IMG/VR virus record: IMGVR_UViG_3300027320_000040
Coordinates: 1 to 28,790 of that record
Reading direction: 5' to 3' (one strand)
Length of the DNA: 28,790 nt
DNA from: a virus
Shown here: in pieces, positions 22,418-27,813 of the stretch
Layout: every line of letters starts with the position of its first letter
Numbering within the stretch: the first letter of the stretch is position 1
Program-made: the position numbers and the translations under genes
The notes under the pieces: model-generated
What the model was told of the DNA's origin: nothing
The model's input: the letters and a program-made list of their open reading frames with translations, nothing else
The model's database searches: none

Positions 22418-22421
22418 TCAC
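21672..22421 (-). CDS. dcm: DNA cytosine-5 methyltransferase
   Basis: 249 residues from GTG 22421, the only start before motif I. C5-methyltransferase motifs in order: I LFAGAGGG (6-13); IV GGFPCQDIS with catalytic Cys77; VI MENSP (114-118); VIII HYRKRIWILA (153-162); a short target-recognition region (about 165-225); and X IGNGQVPLVAA (229-239). It transfers methyl to cytosine, probably to protect phage DNA from host restriction; no partner nuclease is present. Codon use differs from neighbours (more AGA, AGG, ATA, GGA), as expected where a second frame constrains it. Stop couples to the DUF1376 gene (ATGA). The gene symbol is generic. Confidence 0.9.
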   Translation of the reverse strand: MNELHLFAGAGGGILGGILLGHTPVCAVEIEPYCQKVLLQRQRDGILPKFPIWDDVCTFDGTPWRGKVDVVCGGFPCQDISSAGGGAGIDGERSGLWKQMARIIGEIRPRYAFMENSPLLVERGLAVVIGDLAEMGYDASWGVIGANNVGANHYRKRIWILAYPSSLRMQRHMVKTGISRKIIQGGSGSKISLQELANIQFNGREGDIKPLLARREDDVADRSKRIKAIGNGQVPLVAATAWRILGGGK

Positions 22422-22659
22422 ATGCCCCCCCTACCAGCGAATACTCCGCGACCCGCTTGCCCGTGGTTGTCTTAATCTTGCGCTCAGTGATCGGCCAACC
22501 CGCCTTGCGAAGCTCGCAGACGCGAGCCGCCAGCCGGAAGCAACCGAATAGGTTCAGCGCATCAATCGGCGTCACCCGGTGACCGCCGCGCAGGTAGCCC
22601 AGTATCGCGTTCGCCTGCGTAGGGCGGGAGTGACCGAATTCTAGTTCTGGCTGGGTCAT
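22414..22659 (-). CDS. Small winged-helix DNA-binding protein
   Basis: 81 residues: TQANAILGYLRGGHRVTPID, ALNLFGCFRLAARVCELRKA, GWPITERKIKTTTGKRVAEY. This is the pattern of the small HTH proteins of phages (L-x-x-L-x-x-G-x-x-I/V-T-x-x-x-A-x-x-x-F/Y-x-x-x-R-L-x-x-R-I/V-x-x-L-R-x-x-G, then a wing strand). It is probably a DNA-binding accessory in the replication operon. It overlaps the nuclease stop (ATGA), and its own TGA overlaps the ATG of the W-P-T-P gene. Confidence 0.78.
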   Translation of the reverse strand: MTQPELEFGHSRPTQANAILGYLRGGHRVTPIDALNLFGCFRLAARVCELRKAGWPITERKIKTTTGKRVAEYSLVGGACE

Positions 22660-23675
22660 TTCACCCTCGCTTTCTTGTCCTCGACGAGTTTGACGATATC
22701 GGCCTTGCGTTGGGCATGCTGCTCCTTCACCGGCATTCCCATCTTCTCATGCCACTCTCGGTACGCCTTGCCACCCATGTCGTCGCCCATCGCCTTCACA
22801 AGGTCATCGAGGCCCGACTTCCCCGCCACCGCTGCCGAGACGATGGCGATCCTGTCGAAGTACTCGCTGCCGGTCTGGTGCTGTAGCTTCCATCCGGGTA
22901 GCGCCCCGCCATCGAGCAGGAGTTGCTTTGCCGCATCCTTGAGAGGCTTGAGAAACTCTTTCTCAAAAATCGATGCCGCCTTCAGCACCTTCGCCAAGCG
23001 AGTTGGATCGGCGAGGACGTTCTGCCGCACCTCGGCCAATGAGACCTCCGACTCCACTGCCGCCAGCGTCTGAACCACCGGCTCAACGACCTGTTGGCAT
23101 GTGTCCTTCTTAATACACCATGAGCAGTACTCATTCGCGCAGGGTTGCTTGTTTGGATCGTTCACCGTCTGAACTATTCCGTTCACCCAAGCATCCGCCT
23201 CATCGTAGGTGTAGCGGTAGTGGACAACCTCTTGCTGGTCGCAGAACAGCAACACGCACTCCCACTCATTCACGAATTCCCGCGCCATGTTGCCCAAGGC
23301 GTATGCCGCCTGCTGCTTATGATACGTTCGTGGCTGGCCCGACTTTAGGTCCATGGAAAGGCAAAGCGCCTCCACCCGCGCATCCTCCGTGCCGACATGG
23401 GAGAGGTGCGGGGTAACAACCTTGAGTTGCGACTCATCGCTGATGATCGGATGACCCTGCGCCAAATCCTTGGCAGTCGTGACCGCCCACATGACTGAGT
23501 CCTGCTCCAAGTCGGAGAGCGCCAAAAATGGCTGGCGCTCGCCCATGAGAAGACCCCGGAAGGCCAAATCCATCCGAGTCCCACGCTCTGCCGCAGGGCC
23601 AGAGACGGGGTTGCTTTCAAAACAAGGACACAGGTCGAGCTTGTCGAGAGCGGAGTGGCGGATCGTCGCGCTCAT
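22656..23675 (-). CDS. DUF2800-like Cas4/RecB-type Fe-S nuclease
   Basis: 339 residues. The N-terminus IRHSALDKLDLCPCFE with ERGTRMDLAFRG matches the phage DUF2800 family. PD-(D/E)XK core residues are visible: TEDARVEALCLSMDLKSGQP (E/D-x-K), then RTYHKQQAAYALGN and a helix. A Cys cluster near 181-195 (C-A-N-E-Y-C-S-W-C ... D-T-C) with Cys15/17 suits a 4Fe-4S site as in Cas4/AddB. The C-terminal part is a charged helix domain. Likely a 5'-3' exonuclease that makes ssDNA for the RecT-like protein encoded two genes upstream, giving a Red-like recombination pair. Confidence 0.8.
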   Translation of the reverse strand: MSATIRHSALDKLDLCPCFESNPVSGPAAERGTRMDLAFRGLLMGERQPFLALSDLEQDSVMWAVTTAKDLAQGHPIISDESQLKVVTPHLSHVGTEDARVEALCLSMDLKSGQPRTYHKQQAAYALGNMAREFVNEWECVLLFCDQQEVVHYRYTYDEADAWVNGIVQTVNDPNKQPCANEYCSWCIKKDTCQQVVEPVVQTLAAVESEVSLAEVRQNVLADPTRLAKVLKAASIFEKEFLKPLKDAAKQLLLDGGALPGWKLQHQTGSEYFDRIAIVSAAVAGKSGLDDLVKAMGDDMGGKAYREWHEKMGMPVKEQHAQRKADIVKLVEDKKARVK

Positions 23676-23860
23676 CTTTGCACCTCCGATTCCTTTTCAA
23701 TGCGCTCAATGTCTTCTGCCCGGTATTTGGCATCACGACCCAGCTTGTAAACTGGAAGGATGCCAGCGGCCTCGCGGCGTTTTAGTGTGGAAATTGATAC
23801 CTCCCAACGCATCGCTAATTCCCTTCGCGTTACAAAAATCTTTGGAATTGTTTGGATCAT
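23672..23860 (-). CDS. Excisionase/MerR-type small HTH protein
   Basis: 62 residues: FVTRRELAMRWEVSISTLKR, REAAGILPVYKLGRDAKYRA, EDIERIEKE. This is a helix-turn-helix of the MerR/AlpA/excisionase type, with a wing (L-G-R-D-A-K-Y-R) and a D-I-E-R/x-I-E helix. It lies between recT and the nuclease with ATGA overlaps on both sides, so it is co-translated with them. It could regulate the recombination operon or serve as directionality factor. A second HTH protein of the same class lies nearer the integrase. Confidence 0.75.
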   Translation of the reverse strand: MIQTIPKIFVTRRELAMRWEVSISTLKRREAAGILPVYKLGRDAKYRAEDIERIEKESEVQR

Positions 23861-24666
23861 GCGACCTCCTTCAGCACGGCTTCCAAGAATCGTGGCGTGT
23901 TCGACAGCACCCGGTTGCGGTAGCCCTCATCCGAAATGTCGCGGAAGGTCTGCCCCTCGGCGATCTGGCCTTTGGCAATGAGAAATGCGTTGACCTGCTT
24001 CTCATGCTCGAAAATGCGCTTCTCCAACTCGTCCGCCCATGAGGTATCATTTGATACCACCTCGGCCTCGATGACAGGTGTCGCAGGAACTGCAACAGGC
24101 TCGACCACCACCACCGGCGCTTCGATGACCTGCTCGACCTTCACTGAGCGTGGCGCTGTTCTAGGCGCATCAAACTCGCCAACCTCTTCCGGGGTGTACA
24201 TCCCGTTGAGTACCGCAGGGAATGTCGCACGGACCCCCTCGCTGATCACCCTCGCCCGCAGCATTTGCCGTGGATACGAGCGCCAGTTGTCTTTGCCGCC
24301 CAGCCCCGCCGCCTTGGCCCGCGCCATGTCCCAGTCGATGCGGAGCGATCCGCCCGCAGGGTGGCTGAATGTCGCCGCCACCTTCTCGTTGGTATGGTCG
24401 TGCCACTCCACCCGCCCGCCGCTCTGCTGGAATCTCGCCAGCATTGAGTCGCTCTTGAGCGATGCGCGGCCTTGGATAATATGGTAGTCGCTCGCCACCG
24501 ATCCGGGGTGACGCCCCTCGGCAGTCGCCACGATCATCAAGGCGAGTGCTTGATCCGCTGTCTTCATGCCGAAGAGGCCCGATTTCACGATGGCGTTGGC
24601 CATCACCTGCATGTCGCCCAAGGCGACTTGTGTGTTGACTTGTTGTGTCAGTTGTGTATTACTCAT
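23857..24666 (-). CDS. RecT-like ssDNA annealing protein
   Basis: 269 residues. Conserved RecT-type segments: MVIANAIV-like MQVMANAIVKSGLFGMKTAD (18-37), ALMIVATAEGRHPGSVASDY (43-62), a strand-rich H-I-I-Q-G-R-A-S-L-K-S-D-S-M-L-A-R-F, EWHDHTNEKVAATFSHPAGG, and NWRSYPRQMLRARVISEGVR ... MYTPEEVGEF (127-167), the most diagnostic part. The C-terminal 90 residues are a Val/Pro/Glu-rich linker and a charged helical tail. It anneals complementary single strands and, with the nuclease downstream, would drive phage recombination. No Shine-Dalgarno before the ATG; the leader holds a repeat and hairpin. Confidence 0.85.
   Translation of the reverse strand: MSNTQLTQQVNTQVALGDMQVMANAIVKSGLFGMKTADQALALMIVATAEGRHPGSVASDYHIIQGRASLKSDSMLARFQQSGGRVEWHDHTNEKVAATFSHPAGGSLRIDWDMARAKAAGLGGKDNWRSYPRQMLRARVISEGVRATFPAVLNGMYTPEEVGEFDAPRTAPRSVKVEQVIEAPVVVVEPVAVPATPVIEAEVVSNDTSWADELEKRIFEHEKQVNAFLIAKGQIAEGQTFRDISDEGYRNRVLSNTPRFLEAVLKEVA
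24043..24058. other. Perfect palindrome GGTATCA-TT-TGATACC
   Basis: A 7+2+7 inverted repeat inside the recT gene (codons for V-S-N-D-T). The half-site GGTATCA equals one end of the late motif read on the plus strand. It may be chance or a binding site. Confidence 0.4.
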
Positions 24667-24749
24667 TTTGTTATTACTGCTTTTCTTGTGGTTTAACTTG
24701 CCCCGTTGGATTGCCGTCCTTCGGGGCGCTTTTCTTGTGTTGAGGACAA
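24667..24749 (-). promoter_or_regulatory. recT leader: 12-bp direct repeat and hairpin
   Basis: The plus-strand sequence GCTTTTCTTGTG occurs at 24679-24690 and 24728-24739 (49 bp apart). Between them GCCCCG (24700-24705) and CGGGGC (24722-24727) form a 6-bp stem with a 16-nt loop. No clear -35/-10 pair is seen. It may be an operator or attenuator upstream of recT. Confidence 0.4.
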
Positions 24750-24902
24750 TCAGTCCTCGAAATCTTCAAATTCACGCCACCGGCGCCGGCGCTCGGCGTG
24801 GCGGCGATACCTCGCGAGAATGTCTGCCTGTCCCAAGCGATAGCTGGCATAGCAGGAGCCGAGGGTCAGTACCGCGAGAGCGAGGCCAAACGTGGCGCTC
24901 AT
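24750..24902 (-). CDS. 50-residue membrane-anchored protein
   Basis: From ATG 24902 to TGA 24750: a hydrophobic N-terminal segment (ATFGLALAVLTLGSCYASY; a Cys at 17), then a very basic and charged tail (ARYRRHAERRRRWREFEDF). It looks like a signal-anchored or lipoprotein-like peptide with a cytoplasmic or nucleic-acid-contacting tail. Its ATG overlaps the stop of the 36-residue gene as ATGA, which supports translation. No family recognised; possible roles include superinfection exclusion. Confidence 0.6.
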   Translation of the reverse strand: MSATFGLALAVLTLGSCYASYRLGQADILARYRRHAERRRRWREFEDFED

Positions 24903-25009
24903 TTCGACACCCTCCATGCGACCGCGACCAATGCGAGTGCCGGTCCCACGGCAAAAAGGAAATCAAGGAAGTATCCGATGGATCGGCAGACGTAGGCGGG
25001 GTCGCTCAC
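24899..25009 (-). CDS. 36-residue transmembrane protein
   Basis: From GTG 25009 to TGA 24899, starting SDPAYVCRSIGYF and continuing with one transmembrane helix DFLFAVGPALALVAVAWRV, ending in Ser-Lys. Start overlaps the stop of the HTH gene as GTGA; stop overlaps the next ATG as ATGA. The double coupling argues that it is real despite its size. The function is unknown; a small membrane protein in the early operon. Confidence 0.58.
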   Translation of the reverse strand: MSDPAYVCRSIGYFLDFLFAVGPALALVAVAWRVSK

Positions 25010-25212
25010 TTAGCCCTCCTGTTCGTGGTCGAGATTTTGCGGCGGCGATACCAGTTCTCCAGCACGGCCCTCGAAATGCGGTGACCGACTCGGTTTCCGA
25101 ATGGTTTCGACGCCTCAATGTCGCCCGATTCTAGCAGGCGGTAGATCGTCTTTTTCGATACCCCCATGAGGATCGCCGCCTCCGTTGTCGTTATCTCGTC
25201 ATTTGTTGTCAT
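25006..25212 (-). CDS. Excisionase-like HTH protein
   Basis: 68 residues: TTTEAAILMGVSKKTIYRLL, ESGDIEASKPFGNRVGHRIS, RAVLENWYRRRK. The order T-x-E-A-A-x-x-x-G-V-S-x-x-T-I-Y-R-L-x-E-x-G-x-I is the HTH_17/excisionase class; the wing has R-I-S. Located three genes from the integrase with an RHH operator (25223-25235) immediately before its ATG. It may be the recombination directionality factor or an early regulator. Confidence 0.8.
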   Translation of the reverse strand: MTTNDEITTTEAAILMGVSKKTIYRLLESGDIEASKPFGNRVGHRISRAVLENWYRRRKISTTNRRAK

Positions 25213-25222
25213 ATTGTATATG

Positions 25223-25235
25223 GGTTACTAAAACC
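25223..25235. promoter_or_regulatory. RHH operator site 1 (GGTTACTAAAACC)
   Basis: A 13-bp partial dyad 11 nt upstream of the excisionase-like gene start. It is part of a longer direct repeat (25223-25251 and 25286-25314: 13 identical bases, 6 variable, then AAAAAAAACT). Confidence 0.65.
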
Positions 25236-25249
25236 TTTGGTAAAAAAAA

Positions 25250-25405
25250 CTAAAGACATAGACATGTAAGTGCAGCATTGACAGAGGTTACTAAAACCGC
25301 TTCCAAAAAAAACTCAACTTGGCGACTAACTGGTCTTTTGCTTTTTGATGCCACCACCCGAACTCGCTCGACTAACTCCCTTGGAAGTCTGACGCTGAAC
25401 TGCAT
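25250..25405 (-). CDS. Ribbon-helix-helix protein 2
   Basis: 51 residues from ATG 25405: QFSVRLPRELVERVRVVASK, SKRPVSRQVEFFLEAVLV, then a short tail. The strand QFSVRLP, the helix ELVERVRVVASKS and the helix VSRQVEFFLEAVL form a standard RHH (MetJ/Arc) DNA-binding unit. It overlaps the 3' 80 nt of the other RHH gene in a different frame. The frame extends to 25486 but conserved sequence begins at 25405. No Shine-Dalgarno; translation may be coupled to the upstream gene. An operator copy lies within its 3' end. Confidence 0.65.
   Translation of the reverse strand: MQFSVRLPRELVERVRVVASKSKRPVSRQVEFFLEAVLVTSVNAALTCLCL
25286..25298. promoter_or_regulatory. RHH operator site 2 (GGTTACTAAAACC)
   Basis: Second exact copy of the 13-bp site, inside the 3' end of RHH gene 2, 63 bp (about six helical turns) from site 1. 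Confidence 0.6.
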
Positions 25406-25601
25406 CTTTTGTTGCTTGCGCGATTGCGATGTAGTCGTCTGGCGTGAGTTCTGTGTTGCGTGTGGCATGAGTAAGAATTTCTTCAATGAAAGCGGTTATC
25501 GTCAAACCACGCGATTTCGCGGCTTTGCGAACCCGACGAGCAAGCGTTCTCGGAATATAGAATCCGATCACTTCTTTATCAGCGGCGTGTTGGTTTGGCA
25601 T
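25326..25601 (-). CDS. Ribbon-helix-helix protein 1
   Basis: 91 residues. The strand VIGFYIPRTLARRVRKAAKS and helix GLTITAFIEEILTHATRN form an RHH DNA-binding domain (about 11-48). A second helix DDYIAIAQATKDAVQRQ and a flexible basic Ser/Gly tail follow. It starts 22 nt downstream of operator 3. Autoregulation through this site is a natural reading. With its neighbour it is the best candidate for phage repressor, as no CI-type HTH repressor is seen in the window. Confidence 0.78.
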   Translation of the reverse strand: MPNQHAADKEVIGFYIPRTLARRVRKAAKSRGLTITAFIEEILTHATRNTELTPDDYIAIAQATKDAVQRQTSKGVSRASSGGGIKKQKTS

Positions 25602-25622
25602 GACGAGAAAATTTCTACTCTA

Positions 25623-25635
25623 GGTTACTATAACC
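25623..25635. promoter_or_regulatory. RHH operator site 3 (GGTTACTATAACC), RHH1 promoter region
   Basis: Perfect dyad GGTTA-CTA-TAACC located 22-34 nt upstream of the RHH1 ATG. On the coding strand it contains TATAGT, which could be a -10 element; the -35 is not clear. Confidence 0.7.
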
Positions 25636-25719
25636 TCACAACAATTATTTTTAATGGGGTGATCACCTACCCAATTAAAACTATTGACATCCGCATAAAT
25701 ACTACCTCTGCGGGCGAAA
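25636..25719. promoter_or_regulatory. Control gap upstream of RHH1, with palindrome
   Basis: 84 nt of AT-rich sequence between two genes. It contains a perfect 10-bp palindrome GGTGATCACC at 25658-25667 and a small hairpin CCGCA/TGCGG just after the stop of the 59-residue gene. No gene is seen. Confidence 0.45.
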
Positions 25720-25899
25720 TTATTTTTTCACCTTTGCTCTGTTCTCAAGCACTTTTGCAATGAGACGCTCCCGATTTTTTTGATACCAATCTGATTTGCG
25801 TTTCGCCTCGGCGTTCTTGAAAGCGAGGTCGGCGGCGTACTTCGTCCTGTACTGCCGAGCCATGAATTTCTTCTGAATTTTCTTGTCTTGGTATGGCAT
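25720..25899 (-). CDS. 59-residue basic protein downstream of integrase
   Basis: From ATG 25899: PYQDKKIQKKFMARQYRTKY, AADLAFKNAEAKRKSDWYQK, NRERLIAKVLENRAKVKK. It is very rich in Lys and Arg and wholly helical. The start is decided by a strong GGAGG ribosome site that lies in the last codons of the integrase gene, 7 nt upstream; the longer frame to 25956 overlaps the integrase. It resembles small phage or host proteins with Y-Q-x-N/R-R-E-R-x-x-x-K-x-x-x-x-R-K, some with HNH neighbours, but no Zn ligands are seen. Unknown; perhaps a DNA-binding accessory of integration. Confidence 0.68.
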   Translation of the reverse strand: MPYQDKKIQKKFMARQYRTKYAADLAFKNAEAKRKSDWYQKNRERLIAKVLENRAKVKK

Positions 25900-25900
25900 A

Positions 25901-26893
25901 TTAAATCCTCCACCACGCCTTCTCATCCGCTCTGGCAGCAGGAACAGCGTAGACACGTTGCACCATCGCCGAGTTGGAATGCCCCATCTGGAAGGCAGTC
26001 AGATTTGGACTCTTGCACTTCGCCAAGTGATAAGTCGCGAACGAATGCCGCAACGAATTCTCTGGGAACCCATCCCAGCCTAGTTGCGCGGCCAACCGTC
26101 TGCGCTCCTCGTAGAATGCACGCGCACTACCCGGAACAATGCGCCCCTTCTTTCCAATGAAAAATTTCTTTCGCTTATTCATCGGTTCCGTGAAATCCAC
26201 GATACGGTCCATCATGCCGTCATGCTGCTTGGAGACCTCCGGGCGAACATAAACCTGCCCCGCCTTCACATCGATGTCCTCCCAGTTCATGCGTTGAACC
26301 TCAATCGAGCGCAGGCCCGCGAACCCGCCCAACAAAATCGATGCCCGCATCAAGTCACTCATCTCCGCATCCAACAGCGCTCGCATTTCCTCAGCATTGA
26401 GGATGCCCTTCCGCGACCTCGGCTTTGGGCAGTCCACCGCACGAAACGGCGACTTGTCCAGCAGGTCCATCTTCACGCACCAGTTGAAGAATAGCCGCAC
26501 ATACCGATACACCGTGGCCCGCTGCGTGTCCGACCCCTTGAGTTTGCCGAACCACTCCACCATCATCATCGGAGTCACCGCCTTCAGCGGGCAGCGTAAA
26601 TCTCGCGACAACCAACCGCACACTTTCTCCACCTTCTCGCGATGGGATTTCGATTTGTTGAGGAAAAGCGGCATGAAGATTTTCGCAGCACCGGCCAGCG
26701 ATGGCCCGTCCTTTTCCTCCAGCGAATCGAGACCTCCCTTTTGTAGTTGCTTTAAAATGCGAGGTGCGTCAGACCATGCCTGTCCTTCGGTCTGATAAAA
26801 GTACCGCAACCGCCGCCCAGCCACCTTTGCTGGGATATCAAGTTTCCACGGTGAGGTGCGGCGAGTCTTATCGAACGTAACTTGATGAGTCAT
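25901..26893 (-). CDS. int: Tyrosine recombinase integrase
   Basis: 330 residues from ATG 26893 (AAGGTG upstream; the frame extends to a TTG at 26932). N-terminal arm-binding region (PWKLDIPAKVAGRRLRYFYQ) and SAM-like core-binding domain (about 60-160) precede the catalytic domain. Catalytic residues: GGFAGLRSIEV (Arg of box I), K in GQVYVRPEVSKQHDG, N-S-L-R-H-S-F (box II, where the usual His is Asn), MGHSNSAMVQ and nucleophile Tyr in QRVYAVP. The C-terminus (ARADEKAWW) is like integrases of Verrucomicrobia/Planctomycetes (recall). It recombines attP with a tRNA-Leu gene; the attP core lies 144 nt upstream. Confidence 0.92.
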   Translation of the reverse strand: MTHQVTFDKTRRTSPWKLDIPAKVAGRRLRYFYQTEGQAWSDAPRILKQLQKGGLDSLEEKDGPSLAGAAKIFMPLFLNKSKSHREKVEKVCGWLSRDLRCPLKAVTPMMMVEWFGKLKGSDTQRATVYRYVRLFFNWCVKMDLLDKSPFRAVDCPKPRSRKGILNAEEMRALLDAEMSDLMRASILLGGFAGLRSIEVQRMNWEDIDVKAGQVYVRPEVSKQHDGMMDRIVDFTEPMNKRKKFFIGKKGRIVPGSARAFYEERRRLAAQLGWDGFPENSLRHSFATYHLAKCKSPNLTAFQMGHSNSAMVQRVYAVPAARADEKAWWRI

Positions 26894-26905
26894 AACTGGA
26901 CACAC

Positions 26906-26922
26906 CTTGTGCCACTTGTGCC
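26906..26922 (+). repeat. Integrase arm-type repeat pair, left
   Basis: CTTGTGCC twice (26906-26913 and 26915-26922), 9 bp apart, just upstream of the integrase start. The same word is repeated on the other side of the att core. Confidence 0.65.
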
Positions 26923-26985
26923 CAATCTTCAACCTTTATTTGTCCAAACAAGTAAAAAGGAGTCTCACGGAGTCCAGACACAAGA

Positions 26986-27022
26986 AACCCGCAGAGTCTG
27001 TATTAGAGAGCTTCTGCGGGTT
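26986..27022. terminator. Hairpin next to the att core
   Basis: A perfect 10-bp stem AACCCGCAGA / TCTGCGGGTT with a 17-nt loop, 14 nt from the tRNA 3' end. It may be the transcription terminator of the lysis operon, or the tRNA downstream terminator carried with attP. There is no strong U-tract. Confidence 0.6.
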
Positions 27023-27036
27023 CATCTTTAAGAGAT

Positions 27037-27086
27037 TACCGGCGGTCGGGATCGAACCGACACTCATTGCTGAACGAGATTTTGAG
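27037..27086 (-). other. attP core: 3' part of tRNA-Leu(CAA) gene
   Basis: On the minus strand the sequence reads as the anticodon loop CTCAAAA, the 3' anticodon stem, a long class-II variable arm, T arm GTCGG-TTCGATC-CCGAC, and acceptor strand CGCCGGT plus A. The D arm, 5' acceptor and most of the 5' anticodon stem are absent. This is a tRNA 3' fragment, as used by integrases to rebuild the host tRNA on insertion. It lies between the endolysin and integrase, so this is attP. Boundaries are approximate. Confidence 0.85.
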
Positions 27087-27124
27087 TCGCGTTGGGTGCG
27101 TTGTTTTGCAGTTGTTTAGATTTA

Positions 27125-27142
27125 CTTGTGCCAGCTTGTGCC
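27125..27142 (+). repeat. Integrase arm-type repeat pair, right
   Basis: CTTGTGCC twice (27125-27132 and 27135-27142), 10 bp apart, in the same orientation as the left pair. Confidence 0.65.
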
Positions 27143-27147
27143 AAGCC

Positions 27148-27178
27148 TTTTGTAAGTTTTTGATGCTTTTTTGTAAGT
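27148..27178 (+). repeat. TTTTGTAAGT direct repeats
   Basis: The 10-bp word occurs at 27148-27157 and 27169-27178 (21 bp apart, two helical turns) in the AT-rich right arm of attP. Possible sites for an accessory factor or excisionase. The rest of 27179-27229 holds no gene; the word CGCGTTCC occurs twice on the minus strand. Confidence 0.55.
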
Positions 27179-27229
27179 AATTGATCAACGACTTACGGAA
27201 CGCGATTCTCGCTCTCTGCGGGAACGCGA

Positions 27230-27745
27230 CTATCTAACAACAGGGCGGATGCGGATGAAGTTTCGGGCGATGCTTTTTTGCCGCACTTTCCGCCAAACTC
27301 CATCTCCAGCGTCTGAGTCACGCTCGCCTTTGCCATTCGTGTTGCCCTCGATGGTGATGATCTGGTGGCCGGAATCGCTTTCCACTATGCCGACATGACT
27401 GAAATCGAAGACGACGATGTCGCCCGGCTTCGCCCACTCGCGGTCGTGCAGGACGATGGTGGTCTTTGGGCGAGCTTTGGCCCAGTTCAGCATGCCGTAG
27501 GCGAGAGCGGTCTTTGGTCGCCATTCCTCCGGCGTGGATACTTTGAGGTTGAGCCACTCGCGGACGCCGGGCTTGTCGAGCCACTCGCGGACGCACCAAT
27601 CCACGAATGCCGCGCACCACGGCCAATCATCGGGCGTGAGGTTGGTCGCTTTTTGAAAGTTGCGGATCGCTGCGCCGTTGTTGTTGCCGCCCACTTCACG
27701 GACTCCGACTTGCGATGCGGCGATTTCTGCGAGGAGTAGGTTCAT
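27230..27745 (-). CDS. CHAP-type endolysin (peptidoglycan hydrolase)
   Basis: 171 residues from ATG 27745 (AAAGGA ribosome site, ATGA overlap with the 23-residue gene). The active-site Cys lies in DDWPWCAAFVDWCV, the His in VFDFSHVGIVES and the acidic/Asn residue in IEGNTNG, in the order of CHAP-like amidase/peptidase domains. The N-terminal GVREVGGNNNGAAIRNFQKA is typical of phage and bacterial TIGR02594-type hydrolases. No signal peptide, so release needs the holin. It cleaves cell-wall peptides to end the lytic cycle. Last gene before attP. Confidence 0.88.
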   Translation of the reverse strand: MNLLLAEIAASQVGVREVGGNNNGAAIRNFQKATNLTPDDWPWCAAFVDWCVREWLDKPGVREWLNLKVSTPEEWRPKTALAYGMLNWAKARPKTTIVLHDREWAKPGDIVVFDFSHVGIVESDSGHQIITIEGNTNGKGERDSDAGDGVWRKVRQKSIARNFIRIRPVVR

Positions 27746-27813
27746 TCCATGTCCTTTCGTGCGTCCCAAATAAAATAACCGACAAGCAGTATTGGAATTA
27801 TTGCAAAGATCAT
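27742..27813 (-). CDS. 23-residue transmembrane peptide in lysis cassette
   Basis: From ATG 27813 to TGA 27742. One hydrophobic helix (MIFAIIPILLVGYFIW) and a charged end (DARKDME). Both ends overlap neighbours as ATGA (lipoprotein stop and endolysin start). The position between lipoprotein and endolysin suits an inner-membrane spanin-like, pinholin-like or holin-modulating peptide. Too short for routine annotation. Confidence 0.6.
   Translation of the reverse strand: MIFAIIPILLVGYFIWDARKDME

Noticed and set aside
27037-27086. Complete tRNA-Leu gene
   Set aside because: The 5' half is missing; the sequence upstream of the anticodon loop does not form a D arm or acceptor strand.
27037-27086. 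Junction (attL or attR) of an integrated prophage
   Set aside because: Both sides carry phage genes (integrase and endolysin) and no bacterial genes are visible in the window.
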